Assembly: GCA_900767815.1 (NCBI GenBank)
Contig: CAAGAM010000195.1
Coordinates: forward strand, 1-64,000
Length of the DNA stretch: 64,000 nt
Direction: 5' to 3'
Source of the DNA: Clostridia bacterium
GTDB lineage: Bacteria > Bacillota > Clostridia > Christensenellales > Borkfalkiaceae
Shown: positions 16,704 to 26,023 of the stretch, one piece after another
Layout of the letters: every line of letters begins with the position of its first letter
Numbering within the stretch: position 1 is the stretch's first letter
Notes under the pieces: generated by a model
The model's database searches: none
What the model saw: the letters and a program-made list of their open reading frames with translations, nothing else
What the model was told of the DNA's origin: nothing
Position numbers and translations under genes: made by a program

Positions 16704-18236
16704 ATGCAACACGAAAGAGTTTTGGTGCTTGACTTTGGCGGTCAGTATAACCAGCTTATCGCAAGAAGGGTCAGAGAGCAGAACGTTTACTGCGATCTGA
16801 AGCCTTGCGATATGTCAATCGAAGAAATTAAAAAATACAATCCGATGGGAATAATATTCACAGGCGGACCCAACAGCGTTTACGATGAAAATTCGCCGCA
16901 CGTCGATCCCGAAATATTCAATCTCGGCATACCCGTCCTCGGAATATGTTACGGCGCGCAGCTCATGGCGTATACGCTCGGCGGTAAGGTCGAAAGCGCG
17001 ACTACGAGAGAATACGGCAAAAGCGATATCGAATATTTCGACAGTAAAATCTTTGAAAACGTCGATAAGAAAAACGTTTGCTGGATGAGCCATACCGATT
17101 ACGTATCCGTGGCTCCCGAAGGGTTTAAAATTGTCGGAAAAACCGACACATGCCCCGTCGCGGCAATGGAAAACGAAAAAAAGAAGTTTTACGGAGTGCA
17201 ATTCCATCCCGAAGTTATGCATACAAAGCAAGGCACGACGATTTTACGCAACTTCCTTTATAACGTCTGCAAAGTTTCGGGAGACTGGACGATGGCTAAT
17301 TTCGTTGCGGAGCAGGTTGCGAAAATCAAAGAAAAAGTCGGAAATAAAAAGGTTCTGTGCGCGATGAGCGGAGGCGTGGACAGCGCGGTTGCGGCTACGC
17401 TGGTTCACAGAGCCGTAGGAGATAATCTTACCTGTATTTTCGTCGATCACGGTCTTCTTCGCAAAAACGAAGCCGACGACGTTTACAGAGTTTTCAAAAC
17501 AGAAAGGGGAATGAACCTCATAAAATCCGATTCTGCCGACAGATTTTTGGATAAACTCGCGGGCGTTTCCGATCCCGAAACAAAAAGAAAAATTATCGGC
17601 GGGGAGTTTATTAAGGTTTTCGAGGACGAAGCCAAAAAAATCGGCAAGGTTGATTATCTCGTTCAGGGAACGATTTATCCCGACGTTATCGAAAGCGGAA
17701 AAGGCAAGAGTGCGGTAATTAAATCTCACCATAACGTGGGCGGGCTTCCGGACGTAGTCGATTTTAAGGAAATTATCGAACCGCTTCGCGATTTGTTTAA
17801 AGACGAAGTGAGAAAGGTCGGTTTCGAACTCGGTCTTCCCGAGGACATCGTAATGCGTCAGCCGTTCCCGGGACCGGGGCTTGCGATAAGAATCATAGGC
17901 GATATCACTCGCGAAAAAATCAAAATTTTACAGGACGCAGATTATATTTACAGAGAAGAGATAGCGAAAGCGGGCTTGAACAAGGAAATATGGCAGTATT
18001 TTGCCGTTTTAACCAATTGTCGTTCCGTAGGCGTTATGGGCGATAGCAGAACCTATTCTTACACGCTCGCCCTTCGTGCGGTTACGAGCGTTGACGGAAT
18101 GACCGCAGACTGGGCAAGAATCCCCTATGACGTTCTCGAAAAAATATCTACAAGGATAGTTAACGAGGTTCAGGATATAAATCGTATTGTTTACGATATC
18201 ACGTCCAAGCCGCCGGCAACTATCGAATGGGAATAA
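16704..18236 (+). CDS. guaA: GMP synthase (glutamine-hydrolysing)
   Basis: Converts XMP to GMP using glutamine and ATP, the last step of guanine nucleotide synthesis. The 510 residues have a class I amidotransferase domain (GICYGAQLM with Cys82, later QFHPEVMHT), the ATP-pyrophosphatase loop [10 protein letters not shown] near 222, and the dimerisation domain ending [17 protein letters not shown], a textbook GuaA C terminus. Shine-Dalgarno AGAGAGGAT. The leader from the previous stop is 18 bases, so no guanine riboswitch is present. Confidence 0.97.
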   Translation: MQHERVLVLDFGGQYNQLIARRVREQNVYCDLKPCDMSIEEIKKYNPMGIIFTGGPNSVYDENSPHVDPEIFNLGIPVLGICYGAQLMAYTLGGKVESATTREYGKSDIEYFDSKIFENVDKKNVCWMSHTDYVSVAPEGFKIVGKTDTCPVAAMENEKKKFYGVQFHPEVMHTKQGTTILRNFLYNVCKVSGDWTMANFVAEQVAKIKEKVGNKKVLCAMSGGVDSAVAATLVHRAVGDNLTCIFVDHGLLRKNEADDVYRVFKTERGMNLIKSDSADRFLDKLAGVSDPETKRKIIGGEFIKVFEDEAKKIGKVDYLVQGTIYPDVIESGKGKSAVIKSHHNVGGLPDVVDFKEIIEPLRDLFKDEVRKVGFELGLPEDIVMRQPFPGPGLAIRIIGDITREKIKILQDADYIYREEIAKAGLNKEIWQYFAVLTNCRSVGVMGDSRTYSYTLALRAVTSVDGMTADWARIPYDVLEKISTRIVNEVQDINRIVYDITSKPPATIEWE

Positions 18237-18246
18237 TATAACAGGA

Positions 18247-19230
18247 ATGGAAAACGAATTTAATGCAAGATGTCCGCATTGCGGAGAAGAGTTTTATATC
18301 GAGAGCGCTCAGAGCGAGTCGATTTGCCCCAAGTGCGGTGAAAAATGTTCCGCCGTACAGGCTAAAAAGTATTTTTCGACTATCCACGCCACAAAAGAGG
18401 AGTTTAAAGAAGCTCACGGCGAGGACTATCACAAAGAAATGCTTATTCTCGACGAGGCTTACGGATATATCTCGCAGGGCGATTACGAAAACGCCGAAAA
18501 AAAGGTTAACGAAGCCTTAGAACTCACCGATTCGGATTATAAGGTTTTTATGGCGATGGTTGCCGTAAAAACTAAAAATTACACCGACCTTCGGGACGAG
18601 TCGCACAAGGAGTTTATCAATAAAGCAATCGCGCTCGCCGATTCCGACGGTAAAAAGGAAATAAAACAAACTTATCGTCCTTATTATTTAAAAAGACAGT
18701 TAACCGACGGCGAACTTAACGAATATCACAAAGAGGAAGCGGAATTAAAGAAGAAAAAAGTTGAAAACAGCCTTAAAAACCTTATTCCGAATTTCGATAT
18801 AAAAGAAAAGAGACAAAAATTATTTCTTATTCTGTATCCGATTTTGTTTGCGGTCGGTGCGGCGACCTCGATCGTATTGTTCTTTATCGCAGATAACGCG
18901 TACTCGCTTATCGGTTTTCCGTTTATAATTGCGGGATATGTTCTTTTCAGAATGTGGTTCATGACAAAAGATAACGTTAAGGCTTTTAACGCGCTTCTCG
19001 ATCTTTTCGACGCGTTGGACGGTGCGGATAGCGATAACGATAAACTCGTCGCCGTGTACAACGGAATTCAAAAATTAGCGGACAGATTTGCGGACGGAGA
19101 GTCTACTGTTTCGATGTCGTCGGATACGGCTTTGCTTTTAGACGCGCTCATCGCGCTTAATAACGAAGAAGTAAATTCGTTTTTACTCTCGAACAAATAT
19201 TTTTCGCAATATGTAAGCGATGAGGAGTGA
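18247..19230 (+). CDS. Zinc-ribbon membrane protein with TPR-like region, unknown
   Basis: 327 residues. A zinc ribbon at the N terminus (CPHCGEEF then CPKCGEKC), a helical stretch near 60-110 resembling TPR (GYISQGDYENAEKKVNEALEL), a basic coiled region, two membrane segments near 205-250, and a helical C-terminal domain. I do not recognise a family. ATG 18247, 10 bases after guaA, is preferred over in-frame starts inside guaA. The next gene starts one base after its stop. Confidence 0.72.
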   Translation: MENEFNARCPHCGEEFYIESAQSESICPKCGEKCSAVQAKKYFSTIHATKEEFKEAHGEDYHKEMLILDEAYGYISQGDYENAEKKVNEALELTDSDYKVFMAMVAVKTKNYTDLRDESHKEFINKAIALADSDGKKEIKQTYRPYYLKRQLTDGELNEYHKEEAELKKKKVENSLKNLIPNFDIKEKRQKLFLILYPILFAVGAATSIVLFFIADNAYSLIGFPFIIAGYVLFRMWFMTKDNVKAFNALLDLFDALDGADSDNDKLVAVYNGIQKLADRFADGESTVSMSSDTALLLDALIALNNEEVNSFLLSNKYFSQYVSDEE

Positions 19231-19231
19231 A

Positions 19232-20110
19232 ATGATTTACGCGATTGAAAACGAATTTTTAAAAGTCGAAGTCGAAGATACGGGCGCGCAGCTTAAATCG
19301 ATATTCTACAAAGAAACGTCTGTCGAAGTTTTGTGGCAGGGAGACGAGAAATATTGGAAAGGGCGCGCTTACAATCTTTTCCCCGTCGTCGGAAGATTGT
19401 TTGACGGGAAATATCGTTTTAAAGATAAAATTTACGAGCTTTCAAGGCACGGCTTTGCAAGAACGAAAAAGTTTTATCTTTGCGATAAATCGTCGTTCGC
19501 AATGACGTTCGTTATTTCTGCGGACGATGAGACGTTTAAGTGTTATCCTTTCAAGTTTATTTTTAAAGTGAAGTTTTTGCTTTGCGGAAAGTCGTTGAAA
19601 ATAGATTATATCGCGGAAAATGTCGGCGAAGAGGAAATGTATTTCGGCTTAGGGGCTCATCCCGGATTTAACGTTCCGTTTGAAGGAGGAAAATTCGAAG
19701 ATTACGAAATTGTTTTCAATGCCCCGTGTGCGCCGAAAAAAGTTTTGTTTACCGAAAATTATCTGATTTCCGATAAAACGGAAAACTTTAAATTGCAAAG
19801 CGACAACTCTTTCGGTTTGGCTCATGCTTTGTTCGACAACGACGCGATAGTTTTAAAAGACTGCGCAAGAAGCGTCACTTTAAAGAGAAAAGGAGAATCG
19901 GGAGGGATTACCGTAGAGTTTCCCGACATGCCGTTTGTCGGCATCTGGCACGCTCCGAAAACCGACGCGCCGTATGTCTGCATTGAGCCGTGGGCAAACT
20001 TGCCGTCAAAAGACGGAGCGGTGGAAGATATAACCGAAAAGGAAAATATCGGCATTGTTCAGCCTCACGGTAAATGTGAAAATCAGATAATTATTTCTTT
20101 CGACTTATAA
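19232..20110 (+). CDS. Aldose 1-epimerase family protein, LacX-like
   Basis: Galactose-mutarotase-fold sugar epimerase of 293 residues. It shows NEFLKVEVEDTGAQLKSI, LFPVVGRLFDG, YELSRHGFAR (catalytic His region), LGAHPGFNVPF (second His) and CIEPWANLPS (Glu base), a pattern of the LacX/YeaD branch acting on aldoses or sugar phosphates. Exact sugar unknown. ATG 19232 follows GAGGAG; the in-frame ATG 19220 lies on that site. Coupled to the upstream zinc-ribbon gene. Confidence 0.83.
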   Translation: MIYAIENEFLKVEVEDTGAQLKSIFYKETSVEVLWQGDEKYWKGRAYNLFPVVGRLFDGKYRFKDKIYELSRHGFARTKKFYLCDKSSFAMTFVISADDETFKCYPFKFIFKVKFLLCGKSLKIDYIAENVGEEEMYFGLGAHPGFNVPFEGGKFEDYEIVFNAPCAPKKVLFTENYLISDKTENFKLQSDNSFGLAHALFDNDAIVLKDCARSVTLKRKGESGGITVEFPDMPFVGIWHAPKTDAPYVCIEPWANLPSKDGAVEDITEKENIGIVQPHGKCENQIIISFDL

Positions 20111-20116
20111 AAACAG

Positions 20117-20162
20117 CCGAGGATTCATAAAACGTAAAAGTTTTAAAAATCCTCGGTTTTTT
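20117..20162. terminator. Terminator after the epimerase gene, overlapping a convergent gene end
   Basis: CCGAGGATT / AATCCTCGG stem with a 22-base loop and TTTTTT tail on the plus strand. The distal arm encodes the last residues and stop of the minus-strand DUF4130 gene (stop at 20143). Confidence 0.7.
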
Positions 20163-20898
20163 CTTGCTTTTCCGATAAGTTTTTCCAATATCTTTCGGGC
20201 ATGTAATTCCTCATCTGACGAAGATTTTTTCGCTCTTCGATATTTATGCTTTTGTAATATTGTTGCCAAAGCTCAAGAAAAATTTCTTCCGATTCGGACA
20301 TGAACACGGTCACGCCGTTATCTCCGCCATTCAATATTTTATATCGTTTTCCGTCGCATAACGCGAGAATGTTCCGTTTTATATCGTGTATGATAAACGG
20401 AGATTGAAGACGCACCGTAAAATGGGGAACGAGAAGTTCGGTTATATCGTTATCCGGTTCATAACAAGCATAATAAAACCCTTTTTCGGTTTCCATAAAT
20501 CGCAAAAAGCCTTTAAAACGATGCGTCTCGGTGTAAATACGATTTTTTAAATCCGTAAAAGCTTGAATTTCGGGTAGAGCAAACGCCTTTGATACATCGA
20601 TGTTTTTGTTTGATATCGCAACGTTCAGATAATCTAAAAGGACTTTAAATCTTTTTTTTTCGCCGCTTCTGAACGTAAGATTGAAATCGGACACAAGATA
20701 TTTTGTCTTGCAATTTTTAAGACATTTATAAACTCGTTCGGCTTTTTCATTGTCTGTTTTTATTGTGACAATCTCGTCCAAAAGCCCGCATTGAACACAT
20801 TCGGTCGTTACGTCGTCTGGTATTCGTTTCTCATAAAAACTTTCAAAAATACAGGTAAGTAAACCGTTTTTTGTTCCGTCAAAAAAATAAGTCGTCAT
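20143..20898 (-). CDS. DUF4130 putative DNA repair/metabolism protein, TIGR03915 type
   Basis: 251-residue partner of the radical SAM protein encoded just upstream; in other bacteria this domain is also found next to or fused to uracil-DNA glycosylase-like domains. Visible family marks: YFFDGTKNGLLTCIFESFYEK at the start, RFKGFLRFME in the middle, VPHFTVRLQSPFIIHDIKR near 165, and a closing block with IEERKNLRQMRNYMPERYW. Activity is not established. It overlaps the radical SAM gene by 4 bases and shares its LexA-box promoter, so it is probably DNA-damage induced (inference). Confidence 0.86.
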   Translation of the reverse strand: MTTYFFDGTKNGLLTCIFESFYEKRIPDDVTTECVQCGLLDEIVTIKTDNEKAERVYKCLKNCKTKYLVSDFNLTFRSGEKKRFKVLLDYLNVAISNKNIDVSKAFALPEIQAFTDLKNRIYTETHRFKGFLRFMETEKGFYYACYEPDNDITELLVPHFTVRLQSPFIIHDIKRNILALCDGKRYKILNGGDNGVTVFMSESEEIFLELWQQYYKSINIEERKNLRQMRNYMPERYWKNLSEKQEKTEDF

Positions 20899-22145
20899 AT
20901 TTCGCCTGTGATTATGCTTGATGATATTTCTGTGGAAGAAAACAGAGACAGCTGTTGCGGTTCGGACCTATTTTCAAGCAACAGGATATTTTTAATCTGT
21001 TCGGGGTTGTCCGTTCCCAAAAATTTTCCCGAGCATGTTATGAAGTTTCTTGCGCGTTTTAAAACGACACGCATTTTGGCAAGCGAGACAAAATCGAGTT
21101 TACCGTATCTTCTTGCCTGAACGATTTTGTACGCGCTTTTAAATCCGATTCCCGGCACGCGAAGCAAAATCTCGGGCGGGGCGGAATTGATTTCCACGGG
21201 AAAGAATTCGGGGTGGCGGATAGCCCATCCGCATTTAGGGTCGTAGTCTTCGGAAAGATTTTCGTTTTCGTCTAAAATCTCGTTAGCCGTAAATCCGTAA
21301 AAACGCAAAAGCCAATCGGCTTGATATAAACGGTGTTCGCGGAGAAGCCCGACGGGCAATGCGGGGAGATTTGTGTTGGAGTAGTTTGTCGGCACATATG
21401 AGGAATAATAAACCCTTTTTAAAGAGAATTTTTTATAAAGCGACTGGGACAGCCTTATGATTTGCCCGTCCGTTTCGGGCGACGCGCCGACGATCATTTG
21501 CGTGGTCTGCCCCGCGGGGAGAAATCTGTTCGAGCGTATTCTTTTAGCTTCGCGATATTCTTCCGCCATATTCGACATCGGTAAAAGGATTGCCTGCTTC
21601 GATTTTTGAGGAGCGAGCAGTTTAAGGCTTTTTTCGGACGGAAGCTCTATATTAAAACTCATTCTGTCGGCGTATTCTCCCGCACGGCGTATAAGTTCCT
21701 CGTCTGCGGACGGAATCCCTTTTAAATGAATATAACCGTTGAAATTATATACTTTTCTGAGTTTTTTAACGATTTCCAGAAGCTTTTCCATAGTTTTGTC
21801 GGGAGATGCGTCTATTGCGGACGACAAAAAAAGCCCCTCGATATAGTTTCTTCTGTAAAAACCGATGACGAGTTCGCAAATTTCGTCGGGCGTGGCTTCG
21901 GCCCGCGGAATATCGTTGCTTCTTCTGTTTACGCAGTATTGACAATCGTATGCGCACTTATTCGTCATAAGAATTTTGAGCAGAGAAATACATCTGCCGT
22001 CCTCGGTAAAAGAATGGCAGATGCCTCCGAACTCGGCGTTGCCGAGTCCTCCCTTTTTGTTTTTTCTGTCGGAACCCGACGAGGAACACGACACGTCGTA
22101 TTTTGCGCTTTCCGTTAAAATTCTAAGTCTTTCTGGATCAATCAT
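20895..22145 (-). CDS. Putative DNA modification/repair radical SAM protein, TIGR03916 type
   Basis: 416-residue radical SAM enzyme. The cluster motif CAYDCQYC (Cys64, Cys68, Cys71) binds [4Fe-4S] and SAM. Before it sit KYDVSCSSSGS and GICHSFTEDGRC, typical of this family. A helix-hairpin-helix DNA-binding motif (LRVPGIGFKSAYKIV) and a cysteine follow near the C terminus. The family is paired with DUF4130/UDG-like proteins and is thought to act on DNA; the reaction is unknown. Start ATG 22145 gives the standard N terminus; an in-frame ATG at 22157 would leave almost no leader. No good Shine-Dalgarno is visible. The promoter is flanked by LexA boxes. Confidence 0.9.
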   Translation of the reverse strand: MIDPERLRILTESAKYDVSCSSSGSDRKNKKGGLGNAEFGGICHSFTEDGRCISLLKILMTNKCAYDCQYCVNRRSNDIPRAEATPDEICELVIGFYRRNYIEGLFLSSAIDASPDKTMEKLLEIVKKLRKVYNFNGYIHLKGIPSADEELIRRAGEYADRMSFNIELPSEKSLKLLAPQKSKQAILLPMSNMAEEYREAKRIRSNRFLPAGQTTQMIVGASPETDGQIIRLSQSLYKKFSLKRVYYSSYVPTNYSNTNLPALPVGLLREHRLYQADWLLRFYGFTANEILDENENLSEDYDPKCGWAIRHPEFFPVEINSAPPEILLRVPGIGFKSAYKIVQARRYGKLDFVSLAKMRVVLKRARNFITCSGKFLGTDNPEQIKNILLLENRSEPQQLSLFSSTEISSSIITGEI

Positions 22146-22150
22146 AACAC

Positions 22151-22164
22151 CGAACATTTGTTTG
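22151..22164. promoter_or_regulatory. LexA (SOS) box, downstream copy
   Basis: CGAACATTTGTTTG fits the Firmicute LexA/DinR site CGAAC-N4-GTTYG. Relative to the minus-strand promoter it covers about +2 to +15, where bound repressor would block RNA polymerase. Confidence 0.75.
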
Positions 22165-22172
22165 TTTTTTAA

Positions 22173-22201
22173 ATTATAACATGAATTATGTTCAATGTCA
22201 A
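22173..22201 (-). promoter_or_regulatory. Perfect consensus promoter of the radical SAM operon
   Basis: Reading the minus strand: TTGACA (22201-22196), 17 bases, TATAAT (22178-22173), with TGT before the -10. Both hexamers are perfect. The spacer also holds a small dyad (AACAT-N5-ATGTT). A very strong promoter that would need tight repression. Confidence 0.8.
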
Positions 22202-22212
22202 ACATTTGTTCG
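22199..22212. promoter_or_regulatory. LexA (SOS) box, upstream copy
   Basis: CAAACATTTGTTCG, the mirror image of the downstream box (CGAACAAATGTTTG on the minus strand). It overlaps the first three bases of the minus-strand -35 element. Confidence 0.75.
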
Positions 22213-22224
22213 TATTTTTTAATC

Positions 22225-22968
22225 TTAAAATAATTTTTTCATATCGCTTTGGGTGTATAATCCCGCAGGCTTATCGTAAATGAACTTTGCGGCTTCGAGT
22301 GCGCCGTCGGCAAAAAGTTTTCGGGATAAAGCGGAGTGGGTTATCGTAACGGTATCGTATTTGCCGAAATAACAAACGGAATGTTCGCCCGTAACCGTTC
22401 CGCCCCTTACCGAATGTACGCCTATTTCGCCGTTTTTTCTTGCGACGTTATTTCTTCCGACAGCTAAATTTTCTATATGTCTGTTTTTTTCGATTTCTTT
22501 TATAATCTGCTTTGCCGTTCCCGACGGAGCGTCCTTTTTGTTTCTGTGATGAGTTTCGATTATTTCGATATCGTAATCGTCAAGAAGTTTCGCTAATTTC
22601 CCCGCAAGTTCGATAAACATGTTGACGGCAGGGGAGGTGTTGGATGTTTTCAGAACGGGAATAATATCGGCGGCCGAACATATTTCGTCGATCTGTTTTT
22701 CGTTTTGTCCCGTTGTGGCGAGAACCAAAGGCGTCTTTGTTCTCACGCAATAATCGAGCAGTTCTTTCTGAATATCGGGAGAGGAAAAATCTATAACGAC
22801 GTCCGCACGTTCACCGACGGATTCAAAACGATTGTAAACAGGGCAATCGAAATTATCGTCGCTTAGCTTATCTACGCCGCAAACCGTCTTTATGCCGTAT
22901 TCTTTTGCCGATTGATAAACCATTTCGCCCATTTTGCCGCATATGCCGCTTATTATAATGCTTTTCAT
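22225..22968 (-). CDS. dapB: 4-hydroxy-tetrahydrodipicolinate reductase
   Basis: NAD(P)H-dependent second step of the diaminopimelate/lysine branch, 247 residues. The N-terminal Rossmann motif GICGKMGEMV is followed by catalytic and substrate-binding ETHHRNKKDAPSGTAK near 150 and by a closing mixed sheet. ATG 22968 has GGAGA 7 bases upstream; a GTG two codons earlier is too close to it. It overlaps the dapA stop by 4 bases (ATGA), so the two are coupled. Confidence 0.95.
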   Translation of the reverse strand: MKSIIISGICGKMGEMVYQSAKEYGIKTVCGVDKLSDDNFDCPVYNRFESVGERADVVIDFSSPDIQKELLDYCVRTKTPLVLATTGQNEKQIDEICSAADIIPVLKTSNTSPAVNMFIELAGKLAKLLDDYDIEIIETHHRNKKDAPSGTAKQIIKEIEKNRHIENLAVGRNNVARKNGEIGVHSVRGGTVTGEHSVCYFGKYDTVTITHSALSRKLFADGALEAAKFIYDKPAGLYTQSDMKKLF

Positions 22969-23861
22969 ATACACGTCTCCGTTTTTTTCAACAGTTTTGA
23001 AAATTTATTTAAAAGATATTCTGCTTTATCTTCCGAGAGTTCGGTAAGCGGCAATCTTAAGTCGTATCCGCATTTGAAATAATGTTTTACAAGGGTTTTC
23101 AGCGGAATCGGATTTATGTCGATAAACAGTAGTTCCGATAGTTCTTTATATATCGCGGCAATGTTTTCGTCATGCTCGTAATAATCTTTAAAATTCAATA
23201 TATAATCGTGAATTTTGAAAGGAATTATGTTTGACAAAACAGATATTGTTCCGCTTGCTCCGAGGGTGCAGAACACGTCGGTCATTTCGTCCGAGCCGCA
23301 ATATACGGGAAGTTTGTCTTTACAAAATTTAAAAACCTTTCCGATACGTTTAACGTCCGTATCGGCTTCTTTGATTCCGACAACCGACGGGATTAAGGAA
23401 AGCTTTGTATACGTTTCGGGGGAAACGTTCATACCCGTTCTCGACGGTACGTTATAAACGATAACGGGAAAAGAGCATGATTTGTCCGCCGCCGAAAAAT
23501 GCGCAAAAAGTCCTTCGGCATTGCATTTGTTGTAATACGGAGTTACGGCTAAGGCGCAATCCGCGCCGAGTTCTTTTGCCTCTTGCGTTCGGGATATAAA
23601 CGTTTTTGTGCAGTTCGAACCCGTTCCGACAATGAGCGGAACCCGTTTGTTGACCGCTTTTACGGAAAATTTTATTATTTCGTTTCTTTCCTTCGGAGTA
23701 ATCGTAGCCGCTTCGCCCGTAGTCCCGAGAACTGCGAGAGCGTCGATTTTTCCGTCGATCTGCCTTTCGATAAGTTCCCCGAATGCCTTATAATCTATTT
23801 CGTCTTTTGTTATCGGGGTGTATAGCGCCGTTGCCGCTCCTTTGAAAATTGTTTGTTTCAT
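22965..23861 (-). CDS. dapA: 4-hydroxy-tetrahydrodipicolinate synthase
   Basis: Condenses pyruvate with aspartate semialdehyde, the first step towards diaminopimelate for peptidoglycan and dipicolinate for spores. The 298-residue TIM barrel shows GTTGEA near 47, the YNVPSRTG motif with Tyr136, and Schiff-base Lys164 in VGIKEAD. Shine-Dalgarno AGAGAGG. First gene of a dapA-dapB unit; I could not define its promoter in the AT-rich stretch upstream, and no lysine riboswitch fits there. Confidence 0.96.
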   Translation of the reverse strand: MKQTIFKGAATALYTPITKDEIDYKAFGELIERQIDGKIDALAVLGTTGEAATITPKERNEIIKFSVKAVNKRVPLIVGTGSNCTKTFISRTQEAKELGADCALAVTPYYNKCNAEGLFAHFSAADKSCSFPVIVYNVPSRTGMNVSPETYTKLSLIPSVVGIKEADTDVKRIGKVFKFCKDKLPVYCGSDEMTDVFCTLGASGTISVLSNIIPFKIHDYILNFKDYYEHDENIAAIYKELSELLFIDINPIPLKTLVKHYFKCGYDLRLPLTELSEDKAEYLLNKFSKLLKKTETCI

Positions 23862-23914
23862 TATGCCTCTCTTTGTGAAATCTAATATTTTTTTTGCTAT
23901 CGGCTTAAAATCGT

Positions 23915-23943
23915 TTGTTAAATTATTGTCTTTAGTATATTAT
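23915..23943 (+). promoter_or_regulatory. Promoter of the YesL-like membrane protein operon
   Basis: TTGTTA (23915-23920), 17 bases, TATTAT (23938-23943). Predicted start near 23950, giving a leader of about 80 nt that contains a hairpin. Confidence 0.5.
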
Positions 23944-23973
23944 ATATAGAGTAATCACAAAAAATGTTAAAAG

Positions 23974-24016
23974 CGGAATTACGGCTTATCGCCAGGCGCA
24001 TTTGCCGTACAATCCG
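23974..24016 (+). promoter_or_regulatory. Structured leader hairpin before the YesL-like gene
   Basis: Outer pair CGGA / TCCG and inner stem TACGGC / GCCGTA, with CGCCAGGCG able to form a small apical stem. It ends just before the Shine-Dalgarno AAAGAGG. No known riboswitch class recognised; there is no T run, so it is not a terminator. Confidence 0.4.
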
Positions 24017-24029
24017 TAAAGAGGTTAAA

Positions 24030-25268
24030 ATGGCTAAAAAAGGCTTCATTACACGGCTTATCGAAGGTCCCGAGCGTTCCGAAACGTATGCGGCTTCAAC
24101 GCTTCCTACAAACAGATGGCAACTCGGCTGGGACGTTTTCAAAACAAACACGGGTAAACATTTCAAAATAAATTTACTTACGTTGTTGTTCTGCCTTCCG
24201 CTCATCGCTTTGATTGTGTATATATACATGTACAAGGCATATCTTGTTTCGCAGTATCCGTTTTCGCAGAATATGGGTATAGGATACCCGAATTATCCTG
24301 CGGTTTTCGGTCTTACGGCGTCGCTTTCGCTTTATTCGAGTATAGAATTTTTCAAATACGCGCTTATTGCCGCGGCTGTAGGCGCTGTGGGATTATCGGG
24401 CGGCTTTTACGTTATGAGAAACATGGTATGGACCGAAGGCGTAATGGTCGGAAGCGATTTCTGGAAAGGCGTTAAACAGAATTATTTCGTGGTCTTTTTC
24501 ACGCTTCTGTTCTATACGGTTATAATGGCGTTTTCCGTCATTTCGGTGAATATGGCGCAGATGCTTATCGATACCGCTTCGGGAATAAGATGGCTTCTTG
24601 TTACCGCGCAGGTCGTAACGTACCTCATTATGGCTCTTGTAACGATCATGACTCTTTATATGATTACTTTGGGGGTTACGTATAAACTTTCGTTCGGTAA
24701 GCTCATAAGAAACGCGTTCATTCTTTCGATCGCGCTTGTTCCCACGAACGTATTTTTCGCGCTTCTTGCCGTTTTGCCTTTCGCGCTTTTATTCCTCAGA
24801 ATTCCTCTTCTGATGTCGCTCGGTATCGTCCTCATTATGGTTTGGGGTATTTCGATATTTATGCTTATATGGACAAACTATTCCAACTGGGTGTTCGATA
24901 AATTCATCAACGATAAGGTTCCCGGAGCAAAGAAGAACAGAGGAATCTATAAACAGAACGCAACCGAAAACGACGGTGAAGAGCTTATCATAGAGAAGAC
25001 GAAGCTTACTTCTAAAATTAAACCCGTTACCGATTATGACATCGAGCTTTACGAACTTCCGACGTCTTTCGGCAGAAAGGATCTGGAGAAGCTCGAGGAA
25101 ACGAAGGAAGCCATGCGTCGTGACAGCGACAAATATGCCGAAGAGCATGAGCATGACGACGATAAGCCCGATACGATCGACGATCTTATGAAAGAAGACG
25201 ATAAGTCCGCTGAAGACGAGAAATCCGATAAGGACGCTTCGTCTGACGGCAAAAAAGACAAAAAATGA
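24030..25268 (+). CDS. Multi-pass membrane protein with acidic tail, DUF624/YesL-like
   Basis: 412 residues. After a cytoplasmic N terminus there are about six membrane segments (first near 53-70, then a group up to about residue 290), followed by a roughly 120-residue charged cytoplasmic tail rich in Asp, Glu and Lys. The pattern SDFWKGVKQNYFVVFF after the second or third segment resembles YesL/DUF624 proteins, often linked to ABC sugar importers; similarity is by eye. ATG 24030 follows AAAGAGG; the upstream in-frame ATG would run through the leader hairpin. The next gene overlaps the stop. Confidence 0.72.
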   Translation: MAKKGFITRLIEGPERSETYAASTLPTNRWQLGWDVFKTNTGKHFKINLLTLLFCLPLIALIVYIYMYKAYLVSQYPFSQNMGIGYPNYPAVFGLTASLSLYSSIEFFKYALIAAAVGAVGLSGGFYVMRNMVWTEGVMVGSDFWKGVKQNYFVVFFTLLFYTVIMAFSVISVNMAQMLIDTASGIRWLLVTAQVVTYLIMALVTIMTLYMITLGVTYKLSFGKLIRNAFILSIALVPTNVFFALLAVLPFALLFLRIPLLMSLGIVLIMVWGISIFMLIWTNYSNWVFDKFINDKVPGAKKNRGIYKQNATENDGEELIIEKTKLTSKIKPVTDYDIELYELPTSFGRKDLEKLEETKEAMRRDSDKYAEEHEHDDDKPDTIDDLMKEDDKSAEDEKSDKDASSDGKKDKK

Positions 25269-26020
25269 TGAATATCCAGGGTAAATCCTCGGGGAAAGCT
25301 TATTCCGTTCTTGCCGCGTTTTACGAAAAACTGTCCGAAGAAGACGATTATGAAAATCGGGGCGATTATCTCGTTTTTCTGGCGAATAAATATTCGACGG
25401 GGATAAAGTGCGCCGATCTGGCGTGCGGAAGCGGATATTTTACGAGAAGACTCAAAAGGGCGGGGTATAACGTCTACGGTTGCGATATATCGGACGAAAT
25501 GCTTACGGAAGCCGAAAACCTCGCAATGAAAGAACGCCTGAATATCGGATTCGTGCATCAGGATCTTGCAAAATTCAGGAGTTTCGAAAAACTCGATCTC
25601 GTCACCGTCATCAACGACGGATTCAATTATCTCGACGAGAAAAAGTTTACGTCGGCTCTCCGCGCGATTTCCGCCAATCTGAAACAAGGCGGAGTACTTA
25701 TCTTCGACGTTTCTTCGGAATATAAGATAAAAAATATCATTGCGGACAACGTCTTTGCCGAGGATCTCGACGATCTGACGTATTTGTGGTTTAACGAACT
25801 TGACGGAAACAAATTGACGATGAGTCTGACGTTTTTCATTAAGGACGGGGCTAAGTATATAAGAAAAGACGAAGTACACGTTCAATATGCGCATTCGCTT
25901 GAATTTATTGAAAGCGAGCTTAAAAAAGCATCTTTCGACATATTGGAGGAATGTGGCGAACTCGGGGAAAAACTTACCGGAACGAGCAGAAGATTGTGCT
26001 TCGTTGCAAAGAAAAAGTAA
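25265..26020 (+). CDS. Class I SAM-dependent methyltransferase
   Basis: 251 residues with a Rossmann methyltransferase core: motif I DLACGSGYFTRRL near 45, acidic motif II YGCDISDEML, motif post-I LVTVINDGFNYL and the LKQGGVLIFDVSS strand. It resembles small-molecule or protein methyltransferases of the YqeM type, but the substrate is unknown. Start ATG 25265 overlaps the stop of the membrane protein gene by 4 bases; a second ATG follows at once. Hsp33 lies 3 bases downstream. Confidence 0.85.
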   Translation: MMNIQGKSSGKAYSVLAAFYEKLSEEDDYENRGDYLVFLANKYSTGIKCADLACGSGYFTRRLKRAGYNVYGCDISDEMLTEAENLAMKERLNIGFVHQDLAKFRSFEKLDLVTVINDGFNYLDEKKFTSALRAISANLKQGGVLIFDVSSEYKIKNIIADNVFAEDLDDLTYLWFNELDGNKLTMSLTFFIKDGAKYIRKDEVHVQYAHSLEFIESELKKASFDILEECGELGEKLTGTSRRLCFVAKKK

Positions 26021-26023
26021 CTT

